6,364 bases of DNA from assembly GCA_937923225.1 (NCBI GenBank), contig CALAKR010000336.1:1-6364 (forward strand). Reading direction: 5' to 3'. This stretch comes from an uncultured Aquabacterium sp. Its GTDB lineage: Bacteria > Pseudomonadota > Gammaproteobacteria > Burkholderiales > Burkholderiaceae_C. The notes beneath the pieces were generated by a model. That model saw only the letters and a program-made list of their open reading frames with translations, was not told where the DNA came from and did no database searches. Every line of letters begins with the position of its first letter. Within the stretch, counting starts at the first letter, position 1. Shown one piece after another: positions 1 through 5,452 of the stretch. The position numbers and the translations under genes were made by a program.

Positions 1-788
1 GCTACCGTGAGGCGCCCGTGAAAGCCTCCGCCCTGCCGGTCGCCGAACTGGTGGAAAGCGTACCCGATCGGCTTGCCACGGCTGAGCGCCACGCCCCCCA
101 CCCGCACGGGCAGTTCGGCGACAAGCGGCGTCGGGTTGCCCGAGGCGTTGTTGTAGTCAATGTCGAATTGCGTGGGAAACGGTGAACCGCCGGTGCTCTC
201 GAGCACATACTGAAAGCCATTGGGCAAGGTCTCGATCACGTAATGATCCGGATGCGCCACCAGCATCGCCGCCTGGTCATTGGCGGCCACACGGGCGGCG
301 AACCACTGCACGAAGCCCTCTGCGCTGCCCCGATCGCAGTGCACATCGGTCACGGACAGCGCGTAGCGCCCGAAGGACGCCCCCACCAGCAGGGCCTGCG
401 TCGCACCAGCCAGTGCCAGTTCCGCGGCCAGAATCCGCCGCAGGCGATCGCTCCCGATCTGCTGCTTCAGCGCCAGCAGGTCCCGGCGCCACTGCGCCAC
501 GCCGTCGATCGGCATGGGCCAGCGCACAAGCATATCGTTCAACTCCGACCGCGGGGGCCGGGCGGCATGGGCCCGCAGTTTTCGCCAGACATGCACCAGG
601 CGCCTGACCTCGTGCGAGAGCACTTCATCACGGACGATGGCTTTGCCGTCCATGAAGCACGTGATGGTGGCAGGCGTGGTCTGCATGGTGTTCGATGGTT
701 GTGCTCTGGCAGCACCGGGCCCTGCGGCCATCAACACACCGGAGGCTTGGGCTGAGCGAATCAAGAGATCTCGGCGCGACATGGGCAT
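1..788 (-). CDS. Tat-exported protein of unknown function (3' end outside window)
   Basis: An uninterrupted reading frame on the minus strand begins with ATG at 788-786 and stays open to the left edge, giving 262 visible residues without a stop. I do not recognise the family. The N-terminus is a Tat-type signal peptide: S-R-R-D-L-L at residues 4-9, a modest hydrophobic stretch to about residue 27, and an A-R-A cleavage site before Q30. The protein should therefore be folded in the cytoplasm and exported to the periplasm. An AAGGA ribosome-binding sequence lies 9 bases before this ATG, favouring it over the ATG two codons later. The mature part has an Arg-rich helical section (about 60-120), then a probable beta-rich section with Y-N-N-A-S-G-N-P near residue 210. 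Third positions are G/C-rich, as in the other genes. It is transcribed away from the purine-type cassette and shares its upstream region; a functional link is unproven. The frame is real with high confidence; the function is unknown. Confidence 0.8.
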   Translation of the reverse strand, partial: MPMSRRDLLIRSAQASGVLMAAGPGAARAQPSNTMQTTPATITCFMDGKAIVRDEVLSHEVRRLVHVWRKLRAHAARPPRSELNDMLVRWPMPIDGVAQWRRDLLALKQQIGSDRLRRILAAELALAGATQALLVGASFGRYALSVTDVHCDRGSAEGFVQWFAARVAANDQAAMLVAHPDHYVIETLPNGFQYVLESTGGSPFPTQFDIDYNNASGNPTPLVAELPVRVGGVALSRGKPIGYAFHQFGDRQGGGFHGRLTV

Positions 789-893
789 GAGGGGTTGTCC
801 TTTTTAAAGCTGCATTCACAGCGTCAACATCGGGAAAGCCCTGTCCCGCGCACGCACTAGCTCCGTGCAAGCACCACATGGCTCGGCATCTTC

Positions 894-910
894 TGGTGCA
901 CAGTGCACCA
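894..910. promoter_or_regulatory. 17-bp perfect palindrome, probable operator
   Basis: TGGTGCACAGTGCACCA is a perfect inverted repeat of 8-bp arms around one central A. It contains two copies of GTGCAC, and a third lies at 920-925 inside the next palindrome. It sits just upstream of the AT-rich promoter zone, a typical place for a dimeric repressor or activator. The cognate regulator cannot be named. The half-site order is the inverse of the NtrC consensus (GCAC-N5-7-GTGC), so I do not call it an NtrC site. Confidence 0.6.
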
Positions 911-915
911 AGTTA

Positions 916-929
916 TTTTGTGCACAAAA
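916..929. promoter_or_regulatory. 14-bp perfect palindrome TTTTGTGCACAAAA
   Basis: TTTTGTGCACAAAA is identical to its reverse complement and shares the GTGCAC core with the 894-910 palindrome, 17 bp downstream of that palindrome's second copy. It overlaps the -35 element of the best sigma-70-like rightward promoter, so a bound protein could block or recruit RNA polymerase. The regulator is unknown. Confidence 0.55.
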
Positions 930-946
930 ATTTATTGCAATATAAA
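918..946 (+). promoter_or_regulatory. candidate sigma-70 promoter for the BMP gene
   Basis: TTGTGC (918-923, 3 of 6 matches to TTGACA) and TATAAA (941-946, 5 of 6 matches to TATAAT) are separated by 17 bases, the optimal spacing. Transcription would start near 953, leaving a leader of about 80 bases before the ATG at 1036. The weak -35 inside a palindrome fits a regulated promoter. Chance matches are common in such AT-rich DNA, so this is only a candidate. Confidence 0.35.
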
Positions 947-958
947 TTCAATATAAAT
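938..958. repeat. two 10-bp direct repeats, 11-bp period
   Basis: CAATATAAAT occurs at 938-947 and again at 949-958, so the repeat period of 11 bp is about one helical turn. The first copy overlaps the perfect palindrome TATTGCAATA (933-942). Same-face repeats can be binding sites for a protein array or simply bendable AT-rich DNA. Confidence 0.5.
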
Positions 959-983
959 CAACAACTTATAAGTAAACACAGAC

Positions 984-999
984 TGGCACGATTGTTGTT
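984..999 (+). promoter_or_regulatory. sigma-54-like promoter element, one key mismatch
   Basis: TGGCACG (984-990), four bases, then TTGTT (995-999) matches the sigma-54 consensus TGGCACG-N4-TTGCW except that the normally conserved C of the -12 GC is T. Transcription would begin near 1010, about 26 bases before the BMP start codon. Sigma-54 control would fit nitrogen scavenging from purines. The -12 mismatch may weaken or abolish it, and I see no clean NtrC site upstream; GCACCACATGG at 871-881 resembles only half of one. Confidence 0.35.
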
Positions 1000-1008
1000 T
1001 GTATACAA
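999..1008. promoter_or_regulatory. TTGTATACAA palindrome, GntR-type operator candidate
   Basis: TTGTATACAA is a perfect 10-bp palindrome 27 bases before the BMP start codon. Its GT-N-AC-type core is typical of operators of GntR/FadR-family repressors, which often control catabolic and uptake genes. The last six bases belong to a tandem TACAAT-type repeat (1004-1009, 1010-1015). The site overlaps the end of the sigma-54-like element and its expected start point, a position suited to repression. No regulator gene is in the window. Confidence 0.5.
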
Positions 1009-1035
1009 TTACAATCAACCCACCAGATTCCAGCC

Positions 1036-2118
1036 ATGCGCCGTCGTTCCCTGCTTCTCGGCTCGCTTGCCGCCCCCCTCGCCGCCTCGTCCTTCTGGCC
1101 CTCGGCCCACGCCGCCACCGAGCCCTTGAAGATCGGCTTCATCTACCCCGGCCCCATCTCCAATGTCGGCTGGACCTTCCAGCACGAACTCGGCCGCAAG
1201 CTGATCGAGAAGGAGTTCGGCGCACGCATCCAAACCGTCTACGTCGAGAACGTGCCTGAATCGACCGACGCCGAACGCGTGATCCGCCAACTGGTGGCCG
1301 ACGGCTGCAAGATGATCTTCACCACCTCCTTCGGCTTCATGGAATCGACCCTCAAGGTCGCCAAGGACCACCCCGAGGTGATCTTCGAGCACGCCACCGG
1401 CTACAAGATGGCCAAGAACTTGGGGCTGTACCAGACCAAGTTCTACGAAGGCGCCTACCTGCTGGGCATGCTGGCCGGCAAGATGACGAAGAAGAACACG
1501 CTGGGCTTCGTGGCCTCCTACCCGATCCCCGAAGTGCTGCGCAACATCAACGCCTTCACGCACGGTGCACGCAGCGTGAACCCCGCCGCCAAGACCAAGG
1601 TGATCTGGATCAACAGCTGGTACGACCCGACACGCGAGCGCCAGGCCGCCGATGCCTTGATCGGCCAGGGTGCCGATGTGCTCTACCAGAACACCGATTC
1701 GCCCGCCGTGGTGCAGCTGGCGCAGACCAAGGGCCTGTACGCCTTCGGCCAGGATTCGGACATGACGCGCTTCGGCCCCAAGGCCCACCTCACGGCCAAC
1801 ACTGTGAACTGGGGCGTGTACTACCGCATGAAGGTCAAGCAGGCGCTGGAAGGCAAATGGAAGGCTGAGGACACCAAGTGGGGCATGAAGGAAGGCATGA
1901 TCGAGCTGGCCGCCCTGAACCCCGCCATCCCGCCTGATGTGCTCAAGCTCTTCAACGAGAAAAAGGCCGCCATCCTGGCCGGCAGCTTCCACCCGTTCCA
2001 GGGCGTGGTGAAGGACCAGGCCGGCAAGGTCAAGGTGGCCGCGGGCCAGGTCATCACCGACGCCGAGTTGTGGGGCATGAAGTGGTACATCGAAGGCGTG
2101 GAAGGCGCCCTGCCATGA
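1036..2118 (+). CDS. BMP-family ABC transporter substrate-binding protein
   Basis: This 360-residue protein belongs to the basic membrane protein (BMP/PnrA-like) family of periplasmic binding proteins, whose characterised members bind purine or other nucleosides and nucleobases for ABC import. Residues 1-26 form a Tat-like signal (M-R-R-R-S-L-L-L, hydrophobic core, A-H-A cleavage before A27). The mature domain opens with the first strand K-I-G-F-I-Y (32-37) and a ligand-loop region S-N-V-G-W-T-F (42-48). Near residues 237-243 is F-G-Q-D-S-D-M, the family's G-x-D-S-D-type segment before the last crossover. Length is normal for the family. The ATG is fixed by the signal peptide, but no good Shine-Dalgarno precedes it. 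The stop overlaps the next gene's ATG (ATGA), so the two are probably co-translated. Permease and ATPase partners are not in the window. Family assignment is strong; a purine-type ligand is inferred from the family and neighbours. Confidence 0.92.
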   Translation: MRRRSLLLGSLAAPLAASSFWPSAHAATEPLKIGFIYPGPISNVGWTFQHELGRKLIEKEFGARIQTVYVENVPESTDAERVIRQLVADGCKMIFTTSFGFMESTLKVAKDHPEVIFEHATGYKMAKNLGLYQTKFYEGAYLLGMLAGKMTKKNTLGFVASYPIPEVLRNINAFTHGARSVNPAAKTKVIWINSWYDPTRERQAADALIGQGADVLYQNTDSPAVVQLAQTKGLYAFGQDSDMTRFGPKAHLTANTVNWGVYYRMKVKQALEGKWKAEDTKWGMKEGMIELAALNPAIPPDVLKLFNEKKAAILAGSFHPFQGVVKDQAGKVKVAAGQVITDAELWGMKWYIEGVEGALP

Positions 2119-2807
2119 ACGAATCCCTGCCCATTCCCCAGGCCACACAAGCCATCGACTTCGAGCAGCTCACCGCGTATCAGCGCTACAAGCTGATGGC
2201 CAGCCTGATCGTGCCCCGCCCCATCGCGCTGATCACCACGCTCAGCCCGGGCGGGGTGGTCAACGCCGCGCCCTTCAGCATGTTCAACATGCTGGGCGAG
2301 GATCCGCCCATCGTGATGGTCAGCATCAACCGCCAGCACGACGGGCACCTCAAGGACACGGCCGCCAACATCCTGCGCGAGAAGGAGTTCGTGGTGCACA
2401 TGGCCGACGAGGCCATCGCCACGCAGATGCACCGCTGCGGCGAAAGCCTGCCACCCGAGCACAGCGAGATCGACCACGTGGGCTTCACCACCCTGCCCTC
2501 GCTGGCCGTGAAGCCGCCGCGCATCGCCGAGGCACCCGTGTCCTTCGAATGCGTGCTGCACGAAACGCTGGAGACGCCCAGCCGCTACGTGTTCATCGGC
2601 CGCCTGCTGTGGATGCACGCCCGCGAAGGCCTGATCGACACCGAGCGCTGGCGCGTGCACCTGCAGCACTATTTCCCGGTGGCGCGCTTCGGGGCCAGCT
2701 TCTACATCAACAGCCGCGAGCGCTTCGCCATCCCCGAGCCGAACGAGCCTGACCAGGCCGGCCAGCCAGGCGATTCCAGCCGCAGCACCTCCATCGACGA
2801 GATCTGA
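2115..2807 (+). CDS. flavin reductase family protein (FMN-binding split barrel)
   Basis: This 230-residue cytoplasmic protein has a flavin-reductase-like (DIM6/NTAB) domain, a split beta-barrel that binds FMN. Visible marks are R-P-I-A-L-I-T-T at 35-42, the N-A-A-P-F-S segment at 50-55, and P-P-I-V-M-V-S-I at 64-71, the usual order for this domain. The final 25 or so residues (P-N-E-P-D-Q onward) are an acidic, polar tail that looks disordered. I chose the ATG at 2115, which overlaps the BMP stop, because an in-frame ATG at 2070 would run 48 bases into the BMP gene. Relatives either supply reduced flavin to a separate monooxygenase or are FMN proteins of unknown role. No flavin monooxygenase is encoded here, so the partner is unknown. 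The next gene starts 4 bases after the stop. The domain call is firm; the physiological reaction is open. Confidence 0.88.
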   Translation: MNESLPIPQATQAIDFEQLTAYQRYKLMASLIVPRPIALITTLSPGGVVNAAPFSMFNMLGEDPPIVMVSINRQHDGHLKDTAANILREKEFVVHMADEAIATQMHRCGESLPPEHSEIDHVGFTTLPSLAVKPPRIAEAPVSFECVLHETLETPSRYVFIGRLLWMHAREGLIDTERWRVHLQHYFPVARFGASFYINSRERFAIPEPNEPDQAGQPGDSSRSTSIDEI

Positions 2808-2811
2808 GCCC

Positions 2812-3309
2812 ATGACCACAGACATCTTCACCGCCGACGACAGCGCCCACATGCAGGCCGCCATCGAGGCCTCACGCCAGGCCGTGGCCCTGGGCAACAT
2901 GCCCTTCGGCGCCACGGTGGTGAAGGATGGCCGGCGCCTGCAGGTCTCGCGCAATGAGCAGGTCACCTCGGGCGATTGCATGGCCCACGCCGAGGTCGTG
3001 GCCGTGCGCGATGCGGTGCGCGTGCATGGGCGCGAGGCCTTGCGGGGCGCCACGGTGTATGCCAGCGGCGAGCCCTGCGCCATGTGCTGCGGCACCATGT
3101 TCTGGGCCGGCATCACACGCGTGGTCTATGCGGCCACGCTGGACGACATCATCCAATCGCTGGGTGACCCGACGCTGGCCATGACCTCGAAGCAGTTGCT
3201 GGCCACGGCCTCGCCCACCGTGCGGGTAGAAGGCCCGCTGCTGCGCGAACCGGCCGCGCGCGTGCTGCAGGATTTCGCACAAGACCGGTGCGGCACGGGA
3301 TCTGCTTAA
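2812..3309 (+). CDS. zinc-dependent nucleoside/nucleobase deaminase, guanine-deaminase-like
   Basis: This 165-residue protein is a cytidine-deaminase-fold enzyme of the small guanine deaminase/TadA branch. The zinc site is complete: H59-A-E61 (H59 ligand, E61 proton shuttle) and P88-C89-A-M-C92 (both cysteines ligands). P-F-G at 31-33 and N48 lie where the family places substrate-contacting residues. The F-W-A-G-I-T-R-V-V-Y run after PCxxC and the length near 160 resemble GuaD-type guanine deaminases more than tRNA-editing TadA. If so, it hydrolyses guanine to xanthine plus ammonia in the cytoplasm. That fits the xanthine-type riboswitch 9 bases after its stop and the purine-type binding proteins around it. 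The ATG follows the previous stop by 4 bases, suggesting translational coupling. Family and catalytic residues are certain; guanine as the substrate is inference, and a cytosine, adenine or pterin relative is possible. Confidence 0.9.
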   Translation: MTTDIFTADDSAHMQAAIEASRQAVALGNMPFGATVVKDGRRLQVSRNEQVTSGDCMAHAEVVAVRDAVRVHGREALRGATVYASGEPCAMCCGTMFWAGITRVVYAATLDDIIQSLGDPTLAMTSKQLLATASPTVRVEGPLLREPAARVLQDFAQDRCGTGSA

Positions 3310-3318
3310 GCCCCATCA

Positions 3319-3362
3319 GGAGTAGAAGCGTTCAGCAGCCCCGGCTGCCCGGAAATTGCTCC
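3319..3362 (+). promoter_or_regulatory. NMT1-motif riboswitch aptamer (xanthine/uric acid sensor)
   Basis: In the gap between deaminase and NMT1-like genes lies a compact 44-nt two-stem RNA. The outer stem P1 is GGAG (3319-3322) with CTCC (3359-3362). The inner hairpin P2 is GCAGC (3335-3339) with GCTGC (3344-3348), closing a CCCG loop. Between them are the internal-loop strands TAGAAGCGTTCA (3323-3334) and CCGGAAATTG (3349-3358). These strands and the architecture match what I recall of the NMT1-motif RNA, named for its position before NMT1-domain genes and shown to bind xanthine and uric acid in genes linked to purine oxidation. The gene order here is exactly that. The AGGAG at 3318-3322 looks like a Shine-Dalgarno sequence but is a stem strand with no start codon nearby. 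Identification is by eye and memory, without a covariance-model score. Confidence 0.85.
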
Positions 3363-3369
3363 ATGCGCG

Positions 3370-3406
3370 CTCATGCAGGCAGGTGGTTCAACCCTGTCTG
3401 CGCGAG
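3370..3406 (+). promoter_or_regulatory. stable leader hairpin, probable expression platform
   Basis: Eight bases after the aptamer, GCAGGCAGG (3375-3383) pairs with CCTGTCTGC (3393-3401) through nine pairs including one G-U, around a 9-base loop. CTC (3370-3372) and GAG (3404-3406) can extend it past a 2x2 internal loop. No U-run follows, so it is not a classic intrinsic terminator. GGCAG at 3378-3382 could instead pair with CTGCC at 3345-3349, which includes the P2 3' strand, so aptamer and hairpin might compete. That competition is a hypothesis. Confidence 0.5.
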
Positions 3407-3436
3407 TCCCCATGGCAAACAATCCCCGCTCGCACC

Positions 3437-4462
3437 ATGCTCGACCGTCGCTCACTGCTGGCCGCCACCGGCGCCCTCCTGCTCGCCCCCACGCCCTTCG
3501 TCCGCGCCCAGGGCTCCCTGCACAAGTTCAAGTTCAACCTGGGCTGGAAGGTCGAGGCCACCGCCGCCGGCTTCCTGCTGGCCCTGCAGCGCGGCTACTA
3601 CAAGGCCGCCGGCCTGGACGTGACCATCGACACCGGCAACGGCTCGGCCGCCGCCATCAGCCTGGTCGGCAGTGGCGCCTACGACTGCGCCTCGGCCGAT
3701 CTGGCCACCATGGTCGAGTTCAACGTCAACAACCCCGGCGCCGGCCTGCGCGCCGTGGCCATCCAGTACGACCTGAACCCCAACGCCATCCTCGTGCGCA
3801 AGGACGGCCCCATCAAGAAGCCCGCCGACCTGGCCGGCAAGACGCTGCTGGGCCAGCCCTTCAACGCCACGCGCAAGCTCTTTCCCGTGTTCGCCAAGGC
3901 CCAGGGCATCGATGCCAGCAGCGTGCGCTGGGAGAACGTCGTGCCCGACATCGGCGACACCCGCTTCGTCAAGGGCGATTTCGACGGCGCTGGCTACTTC
4001 TACTTCACCGGCCTGCTCAACCTGAAGGCCCGCGGCATGGGCCCCGAGCAGATCACCATGTTCCGCTACTCCGACTTCGGCATGAAGTCCTACGGCAACG
4101 GTCTGGTCGCCAATGGCAAGAGCATGGAGCAGGCCGAGGCCATGAAGGCCTTCGTCAAGGCCACCACGCGCGGCTGGATCGAGGTCATGGCCGACCCGAA
4201 GGCCGGCGCCGCTGCCGTCAAGGCCCGCGAGCCCCTGGCCAATGAAGAGATCGAGTTCGAACGTCTCAAGCTCATCATCGACGGCAGCATGAACACCGCC
4301 GGCACGCGCAGCCACGGCTGGGGCGCCGCCACGCAAGAGCGCCTGCAGGCCACCATCGACGAGACCGTGGCCGCCTTCAACCTCAAGAGCTCGCCCGCCG
4401 TCGCCGACATCTGGACGGACCGTTTCCTGCCCATTGCGGCCGACCGCAAGCTCAAGGCCTGA
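3437..4462 (+). CDS. NMT1/THI5-like ABC transporter substrate-binding protein
   Basis: This 341-residue periplasmic protein is of the NMT1/SsuA/TauA-like type, binding small organic ligands for ABC import. Residues 1-24 are a Tat-like signal (L-D-R-R-S-L-L-A, hydrophobic core, V-R-A before Q25). The mature start K-F-N-L-G-W-K-V-E-A-T, the segment L-A-L-Q-R-G-Y-Y-K-A-A-G-L-D-V and the later G-S-G-A-Y-D-C-A-S-A-D show the family's usual lobe-1 pattern. The ATG at 3437 is chosen because the signal starts there; an in-frame TTG at 3356 lies inside the riboswitch and would put a charged, Cys-containing stretch before the signal. No Shine-Dalgarno precedes the ATG, unusual beside the strong sites of the next two genes, and the leader is structured, so translation may need a refolding or coupling event. 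Xanthine, urate or a related oxidised purine is the likely ligand by riboswitch context only. No permease or ATPase is nearby. Confidence 0.9.
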   Translation: MLDRRSLLAATGALLLAPTPFVRAQGSLHKFKFNLGWKVEATAAGFLLALQRGYYKAAGLDVTIDTGNGSAAAISLVGSGAYDCASADLATMVEFNVNNPGAGLRAVAIQYDLNPNAILVRKDGPIKKPADLAGKTLLGQPFNATRKLFPVFAKAQGIDASSVRWENVVPDIGDTRFVKGDFDGAGYFYFTGLLNLKARGMGPEQITMFRYSDFGMKSYGNGLVANGKSMEQAEAMKAFVKATTRGWIEVMADPKAGAAAVKAREPLANEEIEFERLKLIIDGSMNTAGTRSHGWGAATQERLQATIDETVAAFNLKSSPAVADIWTDRFLPIAADRKLKA

Positions 4463-4477
4463 TCCCAGGAGGGCACG

Positions 4478-5452
4478 ATGATCCCGATCATTGACCTGCA
4501 GGATGCCCTGCTGCTCAGCGCCCCGCGCAGCGCCGAGGTCGCGCGGCAGATGCGCGAAGCCGCCACGGCCTCCGGCTTCTTCTACGTGCGCCACCACGGT
4601 GTGGATGCCGATCAGGTGGCCGCGCAATTCGCGCTGGCCAAGGAACTCATGGACCTGCCCCTGGCCACGCGCGAACGCCTGGCCATGCAGAACTCGCCCT
4701 CCATGCGCGGCTTCGAGCTGATGGGCGCGCAGACCCTGGACCAGGACGCCCGCCCCGACCTGAAGGAGAGCTTCTACTGCGGCATGGCCTATGCGGATGA
4801 CCACCCCTACGTGCAGGCCGGCTACCAGACCTACGGCCACAACCAGTGGCCCGCCGAGGTGCCCAGCGCGCCCGCCCAATGCGAGGCCTACATCCAGGCC
4901 ATGCTGGGCCTGTCGCGCCGCCTGATGCAGTTGATGGCCCTGTCGCTCAACCTGCCCGAAACCTGGTTCGACGAGACCAGCGACAGCCCCATGGTCACGC
5001 TGCGCATGATCCGCTACCCCGCGCACCCCGAAGGCGCCGACGAGCGCACCTTCGGCGCCGGCGCCCACACCGACTGGGGCGCGATCACCATCCTCGCGCA
5101 AGATGGCCACGGCGGCCTGGAGGTGCAGACTCCCGAAGGCGACTGGGTGCCCGCCACGCCCATCCCCGGCTGCTTCGTCGTCAACCTGGGCGACATGATC
5201 CCGCGCTGGACCAACGGCCTGTACCACTCCAACCCGCACCGCGTGCGCAACGTGCATTCGGGCGGCGCGCCGCGCTATTCCATCCCCTTCTTCTACGAGC
5301 CCGACTACCTGGCCAGCATCGAGGCCGTGCCCGGCACCGTGCCCGAGGGCGAAACCCCGCGCTACGCGCCCTGCACCGCCGGCGAGCACCTCGTCGAGAT
5401 GTACCGCCGCAGCTACGCACTGAAAACCCGTGGCGAGGAGGCCACCGCATGA
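4478..5452 (+). CDS. isopenicillin-N-synthase-family Fe(II)/2-oxoglutarate dioxygenase
   Basis: This 324-residue cytoplasmic enzyme has the plant/IPNS-type non-haem iron fold. An N-terminal DIOX_N part (about 1-110, with I-P-I-I-D-L at the start and G-F-F-Y-V-R-H-H-G at 33-41) precedes the 2OG-Fe(II) jelly roll (about 170-275). The iron triad is intact: H197-T-D199 and H254. R266-Y-S268 is the RxS motif that holds the 2-oxoglutarate carboxylate. It should therefore hydroxylate, demethylate or desaturate a substrate with O2 and 2-oxoglutarate. A perfect AGGAGG (4467-4472) lies 5 bases before the ATG, 15 bases after the previous stop. The end overlaps the VOC gene (ATGA). Bacterial members are often annotated generically and their substrates are mostly unknown. 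Position behind a xanthine/urate riboswitch and an import protein suggests an oxidised or N-methylated purine, or a product of one, as substrate; this is inference. It is not the TauD-like fungal xanthine dioxygenase type. Confidence 0.92.
   Translation: MIPIIDLQDALLLSAPRSAEVARQMREAATASGFFYVRHHGVDADQVAAQFALAKELMDLPLATRERLAMQNSPSMRGFELMGAQTLDQDARPDLKESFYCGMAYADDHPYVQAGYQTYGHNQWPAEVPSAPAQCEAYIQAMLGLSRRLMQLMALSLNLPETWFDETSDSPMVTLRMIRYPAHPEGADERTFGAGAHTDWGAITILAQDGHGGLEVQTPEGDWVPATPIPGCFVVNLGDMIPRWTNGLYHSNPHRVRNVHSGGAPRYSIPFFYEPDYLASIEAVPGTVPEGETPRYAPCTAGEHLVEMYRRSYALKTRGEEATA

Larger units (their letters stand above)
789..1035. promoter_or_regulatory. AT-rich divergent intergenic regulatory region
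   Basis: These 247 bases separate the leftward Tat-protein gene from the rightward BMP gene. Roughly 911-1016 is strikingly AT-rich against the GC-rich genes on both sides, as expected for promoters and operators. Inside are perfect palindromes at 894-910, 916-929, 933-942, 964-973 and 999-1008, a direct repeat at 938-958, and candidate sigma-70 and sigma-54 promoter elements, listed separately. I see no convincing small gene here; short open frames crossing it lack ribosome-binding sites and codon bias. Confidence 0.75.

Noticed and set aside
243..755. Plus-strand open frame opposite the Tat-protein gene
   Set aside because: The minus-strand frame has a Tat signal, ribosome-binding site and G/C third positions; this one has none of these.
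894..910. NtrC enhancer site
   Set aside because: The palindrome has TGGTGC outside and GCACCA after it with the arms one base apart, the inverse of the GCAC-N5-7-GTGC arrangement that NtrC needs.
878..1129. Small plus-strand gene across the divergent intergenic region
   Set aside because: It runs through AT-rich operator DNA into the BMP gene in another frame, without a ribosome-binding site.
2070..2114. Earlier in-frame ATG for the flavin reductase gene
   Set aside because: It would overlap the BMP gene by 48 bases; the ATG at 2115 gives the common ATGA overlap and a normal-length protein.
1015..2148. 377-codon minus-strand open frame across the BMP gene
   Set aside because: It mirrors the BMP coding sequence, has a low-complexity composition and ends inside the promoter region.
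1821..3116. 431-codon minus-strand open frame
   Set aside because: It is antisense to three well-supported genes and has no recognisable family or ribosome-binding site.
3356..3436. N-terminal extension of the NMT1-like protein from a TTG at 3356
   Set aside because: The extension lies inside the riboswitch aptamer and leader hairpin, has no signal-peptide character, and would bury the Tat-like signal that begins at the ATG at 3437.
3452..5389. 645-codon open frame on the minus strand
   Set aside because: It is the antisense shadow of the NMT1-like and dioxygenase genes; its composition is Gly/Ala/Val/His-rich with no recognisable domain, as expected opposite GC-rich genes.
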